Source: Luteimonas sp. MC1572 (GTDB taxonomy: Bacteria > Pseudomonadota > Gammaproteobacteria > Xanthomonadales > Xanthomonadaceae). From it: a DNA stretch of 64,000 nt. The position numbers and the translations under genes were made by a program. The stretch lies in contig NZ_CP067112.1 in the NCBI RefSeq assembly GCF_016615815.1, forward strand, positions 124,001-188,000, in the 5' to 3' direction. Numbering within the stretch: the stretch's first letter is position 1; every line of letters begins with the position of its first letter. Below, piece by piece: positions 60,487-64,000 of the stretch. The notes beneath the pieces were generated by a model, which did not search any database, was not told where the DNA came from, and saw only the letters and a program-made list of their open reading frames with translations.

Positions 60487-61653
60487 TCACTCGATCACGA
60501 CCACCGGTTCGCCGCGCATCGCGCGCAGGGCGTTGCCATACGCGGCACGCGCGCGGGCGTCATCGCCGAGCTGCGCGTAGTTGTGGCCCAGCTCTTCCCA
60601 ACCTTCGCCGCCGGCACCCTGTGCCAGCGCGCGCTGCAGGTAGTCCATGGCCGGCTGCGGCTGGTCCTGGAGCCGCGCCAGGCGTGCGAGCGTGAGCAGC
60701 AGCGCCGGGCTGCCCGGATGCTGCTGCAGCCAGCGCTCCGCCGCGGCCTGGCGCTCGGCGTAGCGCGCCAGCGGCAGGCTGCCGTAGCGCGCGGCCAGCC
60801 GTTCGTCCCAGCGCGTGGCGAGCGCCTGTTCGATGCTCGACGTCGCCGCCGCGTCCCAGCCCAGCGCGGCCGCGCGTTCGGCATACGCGGTGACGATCGT
60901 GGGTTCGGAGCGCAGCGGCTTGGGCAGTGATTCCCAGCGGTCGGCGAGCGCGTTGGCGTCGGCCGCCTGGCGCATGGCGGCGGCCGACCAGCGCAGTTCG
61001 CGCTCGGCCAGCACCGTGTCGGGCAGCGCCTGCTGCTGGCGCAGTGCGCCGAGCAGCGCGTAGGCCTCGCCCGCCTGTCCGGAGACGGCCAGCGCTTCGG
61101 CGCGCAGCGCGAGTCCGCGCGGCGACAGCGGCTGCGCCGCCGGTGCGTCCAGCGCGACCAGCGCGTCGGTCGGGCGCTCCTCGGCGAGCGACAGCTCGGC
61201 GTGGCCGATGGCGCGGGTCAGCGCGTGGCGCACGTCGATGGCGTCCAGGTGGCGGCGCGCCGCGTCGTGGTCGCCGCGGGCGAGCGCGGCCCGCGACGAG
61301 GCGAGCAGGGCGACCGCGGCATCGCTGTCGTCGCCGGCCTGCGGCAGGAGTTTTTCGGCGCGGGCGTAATGGCCGTGGTACAGCGCCTCCAGCCCGGTGC
61401 CCAGCCGTGCGCGCGACTGCTGGTCGCGGCGCTGGCGCCAGGCGCGCAGTGGCAACGCGATCAGCGCCCACAGCAGCCACAGCACGAACAGCGCCACGAC
61501 CGCGGCGACGCCGACCCAGAGCAGGTTGGTGGTGTAGTCCCAGCCGCGGTAGCGGACCAGCACGTAACCTGGGTCCTGGGCGAGCAGGTGCCAGGCGAGC
61601 GCGCCGACGATCGCCAGCAGGATCCAGAGCAGAAGGTTTCGGAACAGGTTCAT
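60487..61653 (-). CDS. hemY: HemY family protein, TPR membrane protein of the heme cluster
   Basis: The 388-residue protein starts MNLFRNLLLWILLAIVGALAWHLLAQDPGYVLVRYRGWDYTTNLLWVG. That is the HemY_N signature with two membrane helices, followed by TPR repeats (LEALYHGHYARAEKLL, WLQQHPGSPALLLTLARLARLQ, EELGHNYAQLGDDARARAAY). It is the last gene of the hemD-hemX-hemY unit. It is unrelated to the Gram-positive protoporphyrinogen oxidase of the same name. AGGAG precedes the ATG. Confidence 0.93.
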   Translation of the reverse strand: MNLFRNLLLWILLAIVGALAWHLLAQDPGYVLVRYRGWDYTTNLLWVGVAAVVALFVLWLLWALIALPLRAWRQRRDQQSRARLGTGLEALYHGHYARAEKLLPQAGDDSDAAVALLASSRAALARGDHDAARRHLDAIDVRHALTRAIGHAELSLAEERPTDALVALDAPAAQPLSPRGLALRAEALAVSGQAGEAYALLGALRQQQALPDTVLAERELRWSAAAMRQAADANALADRWESLPKPLRSEPTIVTAYAERAAALGWDAAATSSIEQALATRWDERLAARYGSLPLARYAERQAAAERWLQQHPGSPALLLTLARLARLQDQPQPAMDYLQRALAQGAGGEGWEELGHNYAQLGDDARARAAYGNALRAMRGEPVVVIE

Positions 61654-61735
61654 GGCGGGGCTCCTGAATTCCGGATCACAGTAGACGGTGCGGTGTCGCG
61701 GCCGTGTATGAATGCGGGCGCGGTGTCGCCGTCGT

Positions 61736-62749
61736 TCAGCGGGCCGCCCTGGGCGCGCCGCGACGCAGGCGCAGCTGCTGCAGCGTGCTGCCCAGCGTGG
61801 GCAGCGCCACCGCGAGCGGCAGCGCGCCCAGCGCCCGCAGGTCGCCCATGCGCGCCTGCAGCGTCGGCGAGTCCGGCCACAGGCGCGGCAGCCAGGCTTC
61901 GGCGCGCGCCAGTGCCGCGCGCCAGCCGCCGGCATCGCGGCGCTCGGCGGCGGTGCGCGCCAGCGCCAGCTCGAGCCGCAGCGTGGCGATCCCGGCAGCG
62001 CGTTCGGCCGGCGCGACGGCCTGCCGCGCATCGCTGCGCCGGACGTCCACCACGCGATGGGCAAGCCGCTCCCACCAGGTGTCGCCAGTGCCAGCCGGGT
62101 CGCGCGGCGGAGCCTGCAAGGGCAACGCGTCCAGCTGCGCGGCAAAGACATCCAGGCGCGCCAGCGCGACCACGCGCGGGTCGTCGCCCAGGGCGTCCAG
62201 CGCCGTGCGCTCCTGCACCAGCACCTGGCGGATGTCGAGGAAGCCGGGGTCGGTGACGGCGTCGAGCAGGCGCGCCGCCAGCGCGTAGGCGCGGCGGGCG
62301 CCGTCGAGGTCGGCGGCCAGCAGCAGGCGCTGCTGGCCCTGCGCGAGCAGCAGTTCGATGTCGTCCAGTCGCAGTGCCTGCGCACCGCCTTCGACCGGCC
62401 CGGCCAGGCGCTGCACGCTTTCCTCGAGCAGGGCGGCGCGCTGGCTGACGCCGAGCAGTTCGTCGCGCAGCACGCGGTTGGTGGTCTCGGCCTGCTGCAG
62501 GCGCTTGCCCTGCGCCTGCTGGTTGCGGCGCACGGCGGCCATGCGCTCTTCGAGCGCGGTGAGTCGCTGCAGCTCTGCGGCGGCAGCGGCGAGGCGCTCG
62601 GCGGACTGCGCCTGCCATGCCTGCCAGCCCAGCCACGCCGCGACCGGGAGTACGAGCAGCAGGAGCAGCCAGGCGAGGGCGGAGGTGCGGTGCGGTCGCG
62701 CGGGAAGTTCGGGGGAGTTCACGGCTGCAGGCGCGGGGTGGGGGCGCAC
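61736..62749 (-). CDS. hemX: HemX family protein (uroporphyrinogen-cluster membrane protein)
   Basis: The 337-residue protein has one N-terminal membrane helix (LAWLLLLLVLPVAAWLGWQA, about 26-45), a coiled-coil stretch (about 50-115) and a C-terminal helical domain (DIELLLAQGQQRLLLAADLDGARRAYALAARLL). This is the HemX pattern. Its ATG lies 3 nt after the hemD stop, so coupling is likely; a GTG nine codons in is an alternative start. The enzymatic methylase annotation sometimes given to HemX is not supported here. Confidence 0.9.
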   Translation of the reverse strand: MRPHPAPAAVNSPELPARPHRTSALAWLLLLLVLPVAAWLGWQAWQAQSAERLAAAAAELQRLTALEERMAAVRRNQQAQGKRLQQAETTNRVLRDELLGVSQRAALLEESVQRLAGPVEGGAQALRLDDIELLLAQGQQRLLLAADLDGARRAYALAARLLDAVTDPGFLDIRQVLVQERTALDALGDDPRVVALARLDVFAAQLDALPLQAPPRDPAGTGDTWWERLAHRVVDVRRSDARQAVAPAERAAGIATLRLELALARTAAERRDAGGWRAALARAEAWLPRLWPDSPTLQARMGDLRALGALPLAVALPTLGSTLQQLRLRRGAPRAAR

Positions 62750-62752
62750 ATG

Positions 62753-63532
62753 TTAGGGCTTCGCCGCGGCTCCGGCGCAGGCGGCATCGAGCATGGCCGC
62801 CGGGCGCGCGCTCGACGCCACTGCCGCCACGCGCAGGCCAAGGCCGCGGGCCAGCGTGGCGAGGCGTTCGCTGGCCGCGACCACGTGCGCGCGGCGCAGC
62901 ACCGCAAGGGCGTCGTCCGGAAGCCGGGCGACGATGTGCTCGAGCGCCTCGCCGCTGCTGGCGAGCAGCCAGGCGGGCGCGTCGAGCGCGCGCAGTGCCG
63001 CGACCGCGCGCGGCGGAGGCGCGATCGGCACGCGCGCGTAGACGTTGGCGCGCAGCACCCGTGCGCCGCGGCCGGCGAGCGTGGTGGCGATCACGCCGCG
63101 GCCGCCGGGCGCGGTGACCAGGCCGATGTCGAGCCCGCGCACGGACCCCAGCGACGGCAGCGCGAGCAGGCCTTCGCTGTCCATCCGCTGCGGCGCATCC
63201 ACCGCGGCCACGCCTGCGCGGCGCAGGGCAAGCGCGGTGCCGGCGCCGACTGCCACGAACACCTGGCCCCGGCCGACGCGCAGCGCCCGCAACCGCACCG
63301 CCGCGGCGACCGCCGCCGGGCTGGTGAACAGCACTCGTGGCGCGGCGAGCGCGGCGCGCAGCGCGGCACGGGTGGTGCGGTCGCCGTGCGTTTCGATGCG
63401 CCACGGCGAGAGCGCCAGCGTGCGCGCGCCATGGCGCGCGGCGGCGCGCCGGATGGCGTCGTGGCCGCCCACCGGGCGCAGCGAGATGACGTAGCATCCG
63501 GACAGGCGTCCGGGCGTGGCGTTCGTGGGCAT
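62753..63532 (-). CDS. hemD: uroporphyrinogen-III synthase
   Basis: The 259-residue protein has the weakly conserved two-lobed HemD fold: YVISLRPVGGHDAIRRAAARHGARTLALSPWRIE, VLFTSPAAVAAAVRLRA, VFVAVGAGTALALRRAGV, GLVTAPGGRGVIATTLAGRGARV and a WLLASSGEALEHIVARL segment. It cyclises hydroxymethylbilane to uroporphyrinogen III for heme and siroheme. It leads the hemD-hemX-hemY unit; hemC is not within the window. Its start lies 60 bp from the divergent thioesterase gene. Confidence 0.87.
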   Translation of the reverse strand: MPTNATPGRLSGCYVISLRPVGGHDAIRRAAARHGARTLALSPWRIETHGDRTTRAALRAALAAPRVLFTSPAAVAAAVRLRALRVGRGQVFVAVGAGTALALRRAGVAAVDAPQRMDSEGLLALPSLGSVRGLDIGLVTAPGGRGVIATTLAGRGARVLRANVYARVPIAPPPRAVAALRALDAPAWLLASSGEALEHIVARLPDDALAVLRRAHVVAASERLATLARGLGLRVAAVASSARPAAMLDAACAGAAAKP

Positions 63533-63592
63533 CGCAGCAGCTTGGTGCCTGTCGATGCCCCCTGCAAGGCGCCGCCCGGCAGAGGACCACGC

Positions 63593-64000
63593 ATGAGCCT
63601 GGAAGATGAACTGCTTGCGCTTGACGCGCATTACCGGTCGATGCCGCCGGTCGCGGCGATGGCCGTCACCATTGCCGGCCACGATGGCGGCCAGCTGCGG
63701 CTGCGCGCGCCGCTGGCGCGCAACGTCAACGACAAGGGCTGCGCGTTCGGTGGCAGCCTGGTGTCGCTGATGACGCTCGCCGGCTGGGGCCTGGTGACGC
63801 TGCGCTGCGCGCAGCTGGGCATCAAGGCCGATGTTTTCGTCGCCGACAGCACGGTGCGCTACCTGGCGCCGCTGTATGCCGACCTCGAGGCCAGCGCGCG
63901 GCTCGAAGAAGGTGCGCACTGGAGCGACTTCGACGCGACATTGCGTGCGCGCGGCCGCGCCCGCGTCGCCATCGCCGCCACCGTGCCGCTGCCGGCGGGC
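63593..64000 (+). CDS. YiiD_C-type thioesterase domain protein, 3' truncated by the window
   Basis: The frame runs 136 codons to the window end without a stop. MSLEDELLALDAHYRSMPPVAAMAV, then RNVNDKGCAFGGSLVSLMTLAGWGLV and VFVADSTVRYLAPLYADLEASARL, fit the hotdog-fold YiiD C-terminal thioesterase family, where NxxGxxFGGS is the active-site segment. No acetyltransferase domain precedes it, unlike E. coli YiiD. AGAGGA lies upstream of the ATG. Confidence 0.85.
   Translation, partial: MSLEDELLALDAHYRSMPPVAAMAVTIAGHDGGQLRLRAPLARNVNDKGCAFGGSLVSLMTLAGWGLVTLRCAQLGIKADVFVADSTVRYLAPLYADLEASARLEEGAHWSDFDATLRARGRARVAIAATVPLPAG

Overview
The window is one GC-rich bacterial chromosome segment packed with protein genes on both strands. 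No rRNA, tRNA, CRISPR array, transposase or phage gene was seen. The gene set fits Xanthomonadaceae/Lysobacteraceae (Luteimonas/Lysobacter-like): monomeric NADP-isocitrate dehydrogenase, single-chain indolepyruvate ferredoxin oxidoreductase, a hemD-hemX-hemY cluster, many lipoproteins and periplasmic peptidases, and frequent GTG starts with GTGA overlaps. The genus is an inference from content, not from a phylogenetic marker.

Layout. 1-7.1 kb: tail of a TPR/DUF2135 protein, a YdeI-like protein, a two-gene membrane operon, an M3 peptidase and two small conserved genes. 7.2-15.8 kb: DUF885 lipoprotein, icd, a glycine-zipper protein, folE, topoisomerase IB, a proline-rich lipoprotein, a barnase/barstar-like pair and an MgtC-like protein. 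15.9-22.2 kb: lytic transglycosylase, a membrane protein/XRE regulator operon with paired operators, M28 peptidase, short Hsp70 and a methyltransferase. 22.3-25.6 kb: a large secreted HET-C/VWA protein with a small companion. 25.8-37.6 kb: indolepyruvate oxidoreductase, GAF-EAL phosphodiesterase, gamma-glutamyltransferase, ankyrin lipoprotein and a lipase-like protein with an amphipathic tail. 37.9-41.5 kb: a ParA-SixA-YceI-PLD operon. 41.6-47.5 kb: two genes sharing a C-terminal motif, then thioesterase, acyltransferase, hydrolase, TPR-sulfotransferase and PEBP genes, several of them overlapping. 47.5-56.8 kb: META/DUF4377 lipoprotein, uppP, then the nitrogen block: glnA with a sigma-54 promoter and upstream NtrC box, and ntrB-ntrC with an NtrC box against the ntrB start codon. 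Between glnA and ntrB lie a pair of large structured repeats, an amidase, two yceI genes and a pirin gene. 56.9-64 kb: a Cu/Zn-SOD pair whose first member has lost its metal ligands, a thiolase, hemD-hemX-hemY and a partial thioesterase.

The most unusual items are: a roughly 100-bp palindromic repeat with invariant cores and stems that differ between copies but stay self-complementary (50.9-51.2 kb, truncated copy at 7.2 kb); two neighbouring proteins sharing a [DE]FGVGYGxSSGY tail; the HET-C/VWA protein; cis-encoded NtrC control of both glnA and ntrB; and tandem operators overlapping the predicted promoter of an XRE-containing operon.
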